Part shown: positions 1 through 5,077 of the stretch, in pieces
Position numbering within the stretch: position 1 is the first letter of the stretch
Layout of the letters: every line of letters starts with the position of its first letter
Assembly (NCBI GenBank): GCA_020200995.1
Contig: JAIVHQ010000104.1
Coordinates: 1 to 7,142, forward strand
Source: Flavobacteriales bacterium
GTDB lineage: Bacteria > Bacteroidota > Bacteroidia > Flavobacteriales_D > Cryomorphaceae
Length of the DNA: 7,142 bases
Reading direction: 5' to 3'
Program-made: the position numbers and the translations under genes
Notes under the pieces: generated by a model
Seen by the model: the letters and a program-made list of their open reading frames with translations, nothing else
The model's database searches: none
Told to the model about the DNA's origin: nothing

Positions 1-93
1 GCCGACTTACTCTTTCACTATTTGGTGCTGCTCAGGGCCAAAGGGGTGGACTTGGAAGAGGTGGAGGGAGCGTTGAGAAAAAGAATCAAATAG
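1..93 (+). CDS. hisE: 3' end of phosphoribosyl-ATP pyrophosphatase (HisE domain, probably of HisIE), partial
   Basis: The window opens in frame 1 with the last 30 codons of a protein ending ADLLFHYLVLL...GVDLEEVE..LRKRIK and a TAG stop. This is the C-terminal helix region of the HisE (PRA-PH) domain, which hydrolyses phosphoribosyl-ATP to phosphoribosyl-AMP in the cytoplasm, step two of histidine synthesis. In Bacteroidota HisE is usually fused behind HisI, so the full gene is probably hisIE, but its 5' part lies outside the window. The piece has no stop or frameshift, so it may be the working copy. Three decayed relatives follow at about 2698-2871, 3545-3729 and 3735-3868. Bases 46-66 are identical to 2821-2841, and bases 10-30 are identical to 3649-3669. 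Family assignment is strong; whether the whole gene is intact is unknown. Confidence 0.82.
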   Translation, partial: ADLLFHYLVLLRAKGVDLEEVEGALRKRIK

Positions 94-137
94 ATGAAAT
101 TGGTGAATCTCCTCACCACTAATGAAGCTTAGCGAAA

Positions 138-170
138 TTGCGCACATATGCATGCAAATTCTTAATTTTG
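138..170 (+). promoter_or_regulatory. Candidate Bacteroidota promoter of the MNT gene
   Basis: TTG at 138-140 and a perfect TAnnTTTG-type box (TAATTTTG) at 163-170 are separated by 22 bases, close to the -33/-7 layout of Bacteroidota sigma-ABfr promoters. Transcription would begin within a few bases of the ATG at 175, so the message would be nearly leaderless. No ribosome-binding site is visible before that ATG, which fits. Confidence 0.45.
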
Positions 171-174
171 ATTT

Positions 175-459
175 ATGATCACCTTACGACAACAAGAGAT
201 TATTCTCGACACCGTCTCGGAATACTCGCCCAAAATGGTTGGGATATTTGGCTCCTATGCCCGTGGGGAGAATACGGAACACAGTGATCTCGACATTCTA
301 ATCGATTTCGAGCCGGCGCTTGACTTGTTGTCAATTATTGGATTGGAACAAGAACTCAGCGAAAAGCTCGGCATCAAGGTGGATTTGATCACCGCGCGGT
401 CTTTGAATCCTCAGTTGAAGGCATATGTAGAAAAAGATTTTGTACCGCTAGTGGCATGA
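175..459 (+). CDS. MNT-type nucleotidyltransferase, MntA-like antitoxin, orphaned
   Basis: This 94-residue protein is a minimal nucleotidyltransferase of the MNT family. It has the signature GS-x10-DxD: Gly26-Ser27 in IFGSYARG, then Asp38 and Asp40 in SDLDIL, with a probable third metal-binding acid at Asp70 in KVDLIT. In characterised MntA/HepT pairs (type VII toxin-antitoxin) the MNT protein neutralises a HEPN RNase by transferring AMP groups to it. All catalytic residues seem present and the length is normal for the family. The partner should follow directly, and indeed an ATG overlaps this gene's stop by four bases (ATGA at 456-459), but that reading frame closes after 15 codons. The antitoxin therefore appears to have outlived its toxin, or to act on something elsewhere. 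It lies between two hisE copies and is probably horizontally acquired cargo. Confidence 0.85.
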   Translation: MITLRQQEIILDTVSEYSPKMVGIFGSYARGENTEHSDLDILIDFEPALDLLSIIGLEQELSEKLGIKVDLITARSLNPQLKAYVEKDFVPLVA

Positions 460-503
460 AGAAAGACCCGCTTGCACATCCGTCCAAAACAATGAAAAAA
501 TGA
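456..503 (+). pseudogene. 15-codon stub of a HEPN (DUF86/HepT-like) toxin gene
   Basis: The ATG overlaps the stop of the MNT gene (ATGA), the usual coupling in MNT/HEPN operons. The frame reads MKKDPLAHPSKTMKK and then stops at 501-503. The first eight residues resemble the start of DUF86 HEPN proteins, which commonly begin M-x-K/R-D-P followed by a long helix. After His8 the resemblance ends, and no HEPN catalytic Rx4-6H motif is found in any frame before 770. I read it as the remnant left when the toxin was deleted. The match is short, so a chance initiation overlap cannot be excluded. Confidence 0.5.
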
Positions 504-769
504 AATGACTATGCTACAATAATTTAGGGGGTCGCGAAATAAAAACAAATTCATATCATCTTTTAAATAAGTTACTTCTTCTCAACTTGTACAACTGATT
601 GACGGAAGCACTTTTTCAGCGCTTGTAAACGCTACTTTGGTGACATGAGGGTAGACTTTGTAAAACAAGGCTCTTGTACTTGGAAAGCTTGTAAAGTCAA
701 AGGATATCATTGTCTAAGAGTTTACTTTGGACAAGTGTCCTCAAATAACATCGGTCGAAAATCAATTAT
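504..769. other. Non-coding spacer with short TACTTTGG-type repeats
   Basis: No gene is supported here. TACTTTGG occurs at 633-640 and 723-730, with related ACTTTG or ACTTGG elements at 655-660 and 678-683. A short palindrome GGACA-AG-TGTCC lies at 729-740, just beyond the end of the minus-strand gene that stops at 770. Its two-base spacer is too small for a good terminator hairpin, so it could be a protein-binding site. The spacer is where the missing HEPN coding sequence would have been. Confidence 0.3.
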
Positions 770-2602
770 CTATTTAGTATATACCATATAGCTTTGATTA
801 TCTGATTTAATCACTGCAAATTTTTCTGCATCTTCGGTAAAAAAGAATAAACGGTCTTCACTGTAAGGAATAGGTAACTTTTGAACTTGATCTTCACTAG
901 CATTGGACACCAATTGCATCTCTTCTTTATCCAAGATGTAAGAGTAATTGTTATTCCAATAGGCAGCCTGAACACTTTTTGCTTCAATTATACTTTTTAA
1001 CTCTCCTTTTGTATTAAAAAAGGCAACACCTTTGTCTGTTATGTAAACTAAACTATTGTCTGTAGGAAACATCGCTTGTAGCTTGCCCACTCCTGTTTTG
1101 TTAGTTTCAAACTTCTTGATCAATTGAAAATCATTAGGATCATAACTGTAAGTATTTTTATTGCCGGTTCTAAAAATACCATCCTTTGTAAACACCGTAC
1201 CTGCTCCATTTCTAAACCAATAATTCTTTATCTCTTCAGTTTCAAAAACCAAATCACCATTTGCTGCGTCTAAAATCTGTAAAGAGGTTTTAGCAATTCC
1301 CGATGAATTTTCCAACACTATGTAATTATCGTTGGCATAATAAACGTCCGTTCCTTTATCCATTTTATCTGTTTGCCATATCTTTTCTCCTGTTTTAAAG
1401 TTAAATTTTTGCACATAACTTGGGGGATTACCAACATTAAACTTAAACTCAAAATCAGTTGTGTAAACAAAATCATTATGAAAAACAGCATTATTAATCG
1501 CCTGATATTGGACATTTAACCCATCTCTTGCAGAGGTCATAAAGTTAGATACCTTGGCAACCTTTTCATCTACGGAGCAAAATATCCTTTCTCCTGACTC
1601 AATACTGTAGGCCTCAACTACTGTATAATCCAGCACCAGACAACTATCTTGAATATGTGTCCTCCCCGCTTGAAAGTCTCCCCAATACGTCGTCTGCCAA
1701 ATAACTTCCCCACTCTCAGGATTTATTCTATAAATCAATTTTTTATCTCCGTCTTTTTTATTATTAAACACTGTCTCTACTCCCTTATCTCCGTCCAATC
1801 TGCTCATTCGATTGATAAAAATAACGTCATCTGAATAAGGTATACTTAAAAGCTCTCCCATTCTTAATTCAGGAACCTCAAGGCTCCAAAGTAACCTCCC
1901 TTCCTGAAGAGAAACTCCTAACAAACCCTCCTGTGTAATTATTGTTATTAAATTACGGGATGGCACGTAACGAATTAATGCATGTGCTATTATCGAAGCA
2001 TCATTACTCAAATAAGCATTATTTCCAAATGATCTTAATCGTGCTCCTGACACAATAGGCTTTGTATAATTACCTTCTTGAGCTAAATTGTCGTCCCCTA
2101 AACCCGTTAAACCGGCAATTAATTGCTGTGAAAGGGACGTTGATATCTTATATTCATTTTCTTTTTCCCACAACAAATCGCCTGTAGAAAATTGTACTGC
2201 TTTAACCACATTACGGCCGGCACTCCAATCCAAAAAAACAATCACATCTTTTTCTTCAACTACGTAAAAAGCAGAACCTTCATCAAAACGTATGAGTCCC
2301 GCTACATTGGAATTACTAAATTTTACCTTGTCTTTTACTTTATTGAGTTTACCAACGTATTCACCTTCTGCAATTGTTTGGCCTGTTTTAGTATCAAGGA
2401 TAACCCAACGAGAATCTGTATTTGCCAATAACTGATTCCCATCCTTGGTAAGATAAAATTGCTTTTGCCCATCACTTAAAACCCACTCTTTCCAATCAAA
2501 TTTTAACTTCCCGGAAGATTGTATACTATATTCCTGTGCTGATAAATTAAAAGTGAGCAGTATACAAAGAGTTGTCAGGTAACTATAAAATTGCCTTTTC
2601 AT
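770..2602 (-). CDS. Exported PQQ-like beta-propeller repeat protein, function unknown
   Basis: A 610-residue protein with a clear signal peptide (residues 1-22, hydrophobic TLCILLTFNL, cleavage after LSA before QEYS), so it is exported to the periplasm or cell surface. There is no lipobox cysteine. The body is made of beta-propeller blades with the G-x-x-x-W signature of PQQ-like repeats: TGDLLWE near 140, EGRLLWS near 234, SGEVIWQ near 297, TGEKIWQ near 404 and a degenerate NGDLVFE near 448. Such propellers usually bind ligands or proteins. I see no cofactor or enzyme motif that would make it a dehydrogenase, and BamB-like scaffolding is only a guess. The gene is visibly more AT-rich than the envelope genes to the right, which suggests separate acquisition. 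It is oriented against its neighbours, and its start lies 96 bases from the second hisE remnant. A weak -7-like box (TATGTTTA, minus strand) lies at 2667-2674. Confidence 0.85.
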   Translation of the reverse strand: MKRQFYSYLTTLCILLTFNLSAQEYSIQSSGKLKFDWKEWVLSDGQKQFYLTKDGNQLLANTDSRWVILDTKTGQTIAEGEYVGKLNKVKDKVKFSNSNVAGLIRFDEGSAFYVVEEKDVIVFLDWSAGRNVVKAVQFSTGDLLWEKENEYKISTSLSQQLIAGLTGLGDDNLAQEGNYTKPIVSGARLRSFGNNAYLSNDASIIAHALIRYVPSRNLITIITQEGLLGVSLQEGRLLWSLEVPELRMGELLSIPYSDDVIFINRMSRLDGDKGVETVFNNKKDGDKKLIYRINPESGEVIWQTTYWGDFQAGRTHIQDSCLVLDYTVVEAYSIESGERIFCSVDEKVAKVSNFMTSARDGLNVQYQAINNAVFHNDFVYTTDFEFKFNVGNPPSYVQKFNFKTGEKIWQTDKMDKGTDVYYANDNYIVLENSSGIAKTSLQILDAANGDLVFETEEIKNYWFRNGAGTVFTKDGIFRTGNKNTYSYDPNDFQLIKKFETNKTGVGKLQAMFPTDNSLVYITDKGVAFFNTKGELKSIIEAKSVQAAYWNNNYSYILDKEEMQLVSNASEDQVQKLPIPYSEDRLFFFTEDAEKFAVIKSDNQSYMVYTK

Positions 2603-2697
2603 TCCTTAAAATTTAAGTGAAGAATTGAAATCGGAATAATATTGAATGATAATTGTTCATATGACATAAACATACGAAAAATAATGGGCTATTTAAG

Positions 2698-2871
2698 GAA
2701 GGAAGTGATAATATCCTAAAACGGGGCATCGCAGAATGTGAAAATGGAGAACGGAAACAGTCAATTTTTACGAGGAGCCCCCCGGGCTGCTGCACTGCCT
2801 ATTTAGTGGCTGTCCATAAAGTGGACTTGGAAGAGGTGGAGGCTGTGTTATGTAAGCGCCATGCAGATTAA
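2698..2871 (+). pseudogene. hisE: Decayed hisE 3' half, copy 2
   Basis: This stretch can be read as HisE with several indels. From 2698 the frame gives EGSDNILKRGIAE, matching the HisI-HisE linker and first helix (consensus-like EGSYTxxLxxRGINKIAQ). A later frame gives ENGNSQFL at about 2748-2771, against the D-x-N-R-x-x-F-L block. Bases around 2798-2820 resemble the HYLVLL block. From 2821 the frame VDLEEVEAVLCKRHAD runs to a TAA stop at 2869-2871. Bases 2821-2841 are identical to 46-66 of the first copy, but the codons after them differ, so this is not a recent duplicate. At 174 bases it is clearly shorter than a linker-to-stop hisE unit, so internal deletions are implied. It separates the propeller gene from the antitoxin/Doc pair. 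The 3' end is certain; the 5' part rests on my alignment by eye. Confidence 0.72.
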
Positions 2872-2884
2872 AGCATTAGACAGG

Positions 2885-2939
2885 CATCCGTTTGGTTTAC
2901 ACAAAAAGAGGTGCGGATGGCTTATTTGCGTTATCTTTA
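2885..2939 (+). promoter_or_regulatory. Candidate promoter and inverted repeat ahead of the antitoxin/Doc operon
   Basis: An inverted repeat CATCCG (2885-2890) / CGGATG (2914-2919) lies just upstream of a TAnnTTTG-like box, TATCTTTA, at 2932-2939. The box is 7 of 8 to consensus, and no TTG sits at the proper -33 spacing. Transcription would start near 2945, giving a very short leader before the ATG at 2957. Toxin-antitoxin operons are commonly autoregulated, so the repeat could be the operator. That role is inferred from position alone. Confidence 0.3.
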
Positions 2940-2956
2940 ATGCAAATTTATAGCGG

Positions 2957-3145
2957 ATGACTGCGCAAGAGATAAAATCGGAAATCAAGAAACTGCTTGA
3001 CAGCGTTCCCGAAGACGCATTACAAGAATTGCTTCAATACCTTCAAGAAGCTCAAAAGCATAGCAAAGACCAAAAGCAAATGGGACTTTACTTGCGAAAA
3101 ATCATGCAGGAAGACAAGGAACTGCTTGATAAGCTGGCGAAATGA
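2957..3145 (+). CDS. Small helical protein, probable antitoxin of the Doc-type toxin
   Basis: A 62-residue, highly charged, helix-rich protein (MTAQEIKSEIKKLLDSVPEDA... ending in LRKIMQEDKELLDKLAK). It is encoded directly upstream of the Fic/Doc gene, and its TGA overlaps the toxin ATG by four bases (ATGA at 3142-3145), indicating translational coupling. Size, order and overlap are those of an antitoxin. It does not look like Phd: there is no AbrB/Phd-type N-terminal beta segment that I can see. The amphipathic N-terminal half with a VPEDALQELLQYL segment recalls DUF2281-type antitoxins. The conserved-looking C-terminal helix could be the toxin-masking element. DNA binding is not evident, so how the operon is regulated is unclear. 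The antitoxin role is inferred mainly from context. Confidence 0.72.
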   Translation: MTAQEIKSEIKKLLDSVPEDALQELLQYLQEAQKHSKDQKQMGLYLRKIMQEDKELLDKLAK

Positions 3146-3528
3146 TCAGCACAGATGAGGCGCTGAATATTCATAATCTTCTCATAAATCGCTTTGGCGG
3201 CAGCCATGGTGTGCGAGATGAGCGGTCCCTGGATTCAGCCCTGAAAAGACCATTTGCAACTTTCGATCAGAAAGCGCTTTACCCCCGTCCCATCGACAAG
3301 GCCGCTGCCATACTTGAGAGCATTGTCACAAACCATCCTTTTGTGGATGGCAACAAACGAACGGGATATGTACTCGCCAGATTGATTCTTTTAGCATCCG
3401 GCATAGATATCAGAGCAACTCAAGAGGAAAAGTATGAAATGGTGATGGCTGTTTCAAGGGGCGATTGGAGTTTCGAAGAGGTGCGGAGTTGGTTTCAATC
3501 AATGTGTGAAGATGTCAAATCCTGTTGA
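3142..3528 (+). CDS. doc: Doc-type (death-on-curing) Fic-fold toxin
   Basis: A 128-residue protein, the usual size for Doc. It carries the Fic/Doc signature HPFVDGNKRTG at residues 65-75: His65 as catalytic base, Asp69 for metal binding, Gly70-Asn71-Lys72-Arg73 as phosphate-binding loop. This is the Doc variant with Lys in place of the Gly of AMPylating Fic proteins. The upstream block GVRDERSLDSALKRP (23-37) is also typical of the family. P1 Doc phosphorylates elongation factor Tu and halts translation. The same activity is likely here because all key residues are kept, but it is not shown. No inhibitory (S/T)xxxE(G/N) helix is evident, so control should come from the overlapping upstream antitoxin gene. 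The operon is bracketed by hisE remnants, copy 2 before it and copy 3 just after it. Confidence 0.93.
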   Translation: MISTDEALNIHNLLINRFGGSHGVRDERSLDSALKRPFATFDQKALYPRPIDKAAAILESIVTNHPFVDGNKRTGYVLARLILLASGIDIRATQEEKYEMVMAVSRGDWSFEEVRSWFQSMCEDVKSC

Positions 3529-3544
3529 AAGTGGACATTGAAAA

Positions 3545-3729
3545 GCTTCAATACACCGGCTAAAAACTTCAGCAAATAAGCCGTGCAACTCGTCATCGAA
3601 GCCTAAGACGGCAACCGCGATTTGTTTCTCGCAGAAGCGGCCGATTTGCTCTTTCACTATTTGGTGCTGTTCATGACCAAGGGGGTGGACTTAGAGGATT
3701 CGGAGGAGGATATGAAACGGCGGCACGGA
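3545..3729 (+). pseudogene. hisE: Decayed hisE 3' half, copy 3
   Basis: From 3580 the frame reads AVQLVIEA, an in-frame TAA at 3604-3606, then DGNRDLFLAEAADLLFHYLV followed by LFMTKGVDLED...MKRRH near 3726. This is HisE from the end of the GEEAVE motif to the C-terminus. The codon replaced by TAA is the lysine of the usual EAKD motif. Upstream, 3545-3579 can be aligned with the HisI-HisE linker and first helix (tyrosine-threonine near 3553, NK near 3574) in shifting frames. The segment with the metal-binding GEE glutamates seems deleted, so it cannot be active. Bases 3649-3669 are identical to 10-30 of the first copy. It follows the Doc gene after fewer than 20 bases and runs directly into the next fragment. 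The frame beyond 3729 stays open to a TAG at 3757-3759, but those codons belong to copy 4. Confidence 0.8.
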
Positions 3730-3734
3730 TGCTT

Positions 3735-3868
3735 CACTCCGACAGCCCTTCCCTTTTAGCAAAGCGCATCAACATACCTTGCAAAAAGCAGGTAAAGATA
3801 CGTTGAAACACGTGATCGAAGCCAAAGACGAGAACCGAAAGTCATTTCGTGTAGAAACAATCAATCGC
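3735..3868 (+). pseudogene. hisE: Decayed hisE fragment, copy 4 (linker and first helices only)
   Basis: From 3738 one frame reads SDSPSLLAKRIN, matching the HisIE linker SYTxSLLxKGIN. After an apparent one-base deletion near 3775, the next frame reads QKAGKDTLKHVIEAKDENR then KSFRVET, matching QKVGEEAVELVIEAKDxNRxxFLxEA. Both glutamates of the GEE metal-binding motif are changed (GKD), so the piece would be inactive even if repaired. The similarity ends near 3868. The ADLLFHYLV block and C-terminus are absent, and the stop codon of the convergent dehydrogenase gene follows at 3884. It lies head to tail behind copy 3 with no cargo between them. It is the most eroded copy and would be the oldest if the insertions stacked from the left. 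Confidence 0.75.
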
Positions 3869-3883
3869 CTTCGGGGTCGAGCC

Positions 3884-4861
3884 TCACTCGGCGTGGATGC
3901 GAAGCACCCGTCCATTGCTTTCGTCCGTCAGCACAAAGATAGACCCGTCGGGGGCTACTTTTACATCGCGGCAGCGCGTATCGAGGTCGATGCGGTCCAC
4001 TTCCTGAGCGGCAATTCCATTGATTTCATCATAGTGGTCACCCCACGACACTTCCGGCCAGCCATAGTTTGCACCCGCTTCGATCATGTTCAATTCATCG
4101 CCGTGGAGCGGTCCCATTTCAGAGACCCAAATGCGGCCGGTTGCAGGATCAATGGCCGACCCCTGCACATTGCGGTGGCCCCAGGTGTAGATTTCGGGCA
4201 GTGCATCGGGTTCGTTTACAAAGGGATTGTCGCCGGGAATGGAACCGTCCGGATTGATGCGGATAATGGTTCCCAGATGGGTGGAAAGATCTTGCAGCAT
4301 ATCGAGCTGAAACCTGTCGCCCAGTGTGAGGTAGAGGTAGCCTTCGCTAAAGAGGATTCGGCTGCCGAAATGCGCTCCGCCGTCGGTTTTGGGGGTGACC
4401 CTGAAAAGCACTTCGAAATCGGTGATGCCCGACTCGGAGAGCACCCCTCGACCGAGGGCCGTTCCGATCAACCCTCCCGATTCTTCGGCAAAAGAGAGGT
4501 AGACAAATTGGTCTTCTTCAAAATCGGGATCAATGGCCACATCGAGCAGCCCGCCCTGAAAGTTGGCGTAAACCGCGGGCACTCCGGAAAGCGGTTCGGA
4601 AAGTTGGCCATCTGTGTTCAGGATGCGCAGCTGGCCCGTACGTTCTGTCACCAGCAGGCGGCCATCGGGCAAAAAAGCCATGCCCCATGGGTTGCTCAGC
4701 CCGACGGCGTGTTCTGTCACTACCATTCCAACAGGAGGTGTGGGCGGCGCAGGCTTGTCGTCATCGTCATTGCACCCGACCAAAAGCAAGGCTGCCGAGA
4801 GGAGGGCAAGGCTGAAAAGTTGATTAAAAAAAGGACGTGTTAAAAATTTCTCTGTTCTCAT
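3884..4861 (-). CDS. PQQ-dependent aldose sugar dehydrogenase-like lipoprotein, internally shortened
   Basis: A 325-residue protein of the soluble glucose/aldose dehydrogenase family (YliI/Asd-like), six-bladed propellers that oxidise sugars with PQQ. Residues 1-30 are a lipoprotein signal with lipobox LVGC (Cys30), followed by NDDDDK, which resembles the Bacteroidota surface-export signal. Family blocks in order: LSNPWGMAFLPDGRLLVTER (55-74), FQGGLLDVAIDPDF (101-114), GGAHFGSRI with the probable catalytic His164 (161-169), WGHRNVQG with the PQQ-contact Arg-Asn (227-234), EMGPLHGDELN (248-258), NYGWPEVSWGDHYD (265-278) and RCRDVKVAPDGSIFVLTDE (296-314). Between HYD (278) and EVDRIDL (287) relatives carry roughly 60 more residues, including the IAPSGM blade and a lysine that contacts PQQ in glucose dehydrogenase. 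Here they are missing without loss of frame. Activity is therefore doubtful. A -7 box lies at 4958-4965. Confidence 0.88.
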   Translation of the reverse strand: MRTEKFLTRPFFNQLFSLALLSAALLLVGCNDDDDKPAPPTPPVGMVVTEHAVGLSNPWGMAFLPDGRLLVTERTGQLRILNTDGQLSEPLSGVPAVYANFQGGLLDVAIDPDFEEDQFVYLSFAEESGGLIGTALGRGVLSESGITDFEVLFRVTPKTDGGAHFGSRILFSEGYLYLTLGDRFQLDMLQDLSTHLGTIIRINPDGSIPGDNPFVNEPDALPEIYTWGHRNVQGSAIDPATGRIWVSEMGPLHGDELNMIEAGANYGWPEVSWGDHYDEINGIAAQEVDRIDLDTRCRDVKVAPDGSIFVLTDESNGRVLRIHAE

Positions 4862-4900
4862 TTGATCGTTTTCTGTTCAGACAGCACTTTAAGACCCTTT

Positions 4901-4920
4901 CGGGAAAATCATCTTTCCCG
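4901..4920. other. Stem-loop in the dehydrogenase leader
   Basis: CGGGAAA (4901-4907) and TTTCCCG (4914-4920) form a perfect 7-base-pair stem with a six-base loop. It would lie inside the roughly 90-base untranslated leader of the minus-strand dehydrogenase message if the promoter at 4958-4965 is used. No T-run follows on either strand, so it is not a classic terminator. A role in message stability or translation is possible but unproven. Confidence 0.4.
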
Positions 4921-4957
4921 CGAGTGGTCAACTCCACCTCGTGAATTCATTTAAGGG

Positions 4958-4965
4958 CAAAGATA
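4958..4965 (-). promoter_or_regulatory. Candidate -7 promoter box for the dehydrogenase gene
   Basis: Read on the minus strand this is TATCTTTG, a perfect match to the Bacteroidota TAnnTTTG box, about 97 bases ahead of the ATG at 4861. No TTG lies at the expected distance upstream, so the -33 element is weak or absent. Confidence 0.4.
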
Positions 4966-5033
4966 ATCATTGCGGTGTGATTCTTTTTCTACGAATCAGG
5001 CCCGAGCTATTGAAGAAAATAGTGTGAGCTGCG

Positions 5034-5052
5034 GATGAGGTCTGCTCTCATC
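5034..5052 (-). terminator. Weak stem-loop after the outer-membrane barrel gene
   Basis: GATGAG (5034-5039) and CTCATC (5047-5052) form a 6-base-pair stem with a 7-base loop, 26 bases past the minus-strand stop at 5078. The following bases on the minus strand are only partly T-rich and begin some way off, so terminator function is tentative. Confidence 0.25.
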
Positions 5053-5077
5053 AGTTGTAGAAGTGAAATCGGAAAAC

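Noticed and set aside
1318..2431. Short frames within the propeller gene on both strands (1318-1515, 1649-1834, 2192-2431)
   Set aside because: All are shadows of the 610-residue gene, with biased composition and no family resemblance.
770..2602. Propeller protein as a quinoprotein dehydrogenase working with the dehydrogenase at 3884-4861
   Set aside because: Only generic PQQ-like blade signatures are present, no catalytic or cofactor motif, and base composition and orientation argue against a common origin.
2613..2795. 60-codon minus-strand frame upstream of the propeller gene
   Set aside because: Overlaps the promoter region and hisE copy 2; composition is not protein-like.
3537..3552. 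ATTGAA/TTCAAT stem-loop after the Doc gene as a terminator
   Set aside because: The stem is weak and A/T-rich, and no T-run follows. It overlaps the start of hisE copy 3.
3529..3562. KVDIEKLQYTG read as the N-terminus of HisI, which would make copy 3 an internally deleted full hisIE
   Set aside because: The tyrosine-threonine and following KL/NK residues fit the HisI-HisE linker better, and copies 2 and 4 also start there. No other HisI sequence is present.
1..3868. The repeated hisE pieces as a CRISPR array, integron attC sites or transposon ends
   Set aside because: Units are irregularly spaced, protein-coding in origin, in direct orientation and diverged; there are no regular spacers, palindromic attC structure, transposase or integrase in the window.
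3779..4843. Long open frame of 354 codons on the plus strand
   Set aside because: Only its first 30 or so codons have meaning, as part of hisE copy 4. The rest is antisense to the well-conserved dehydrogenase and resembles no protein.
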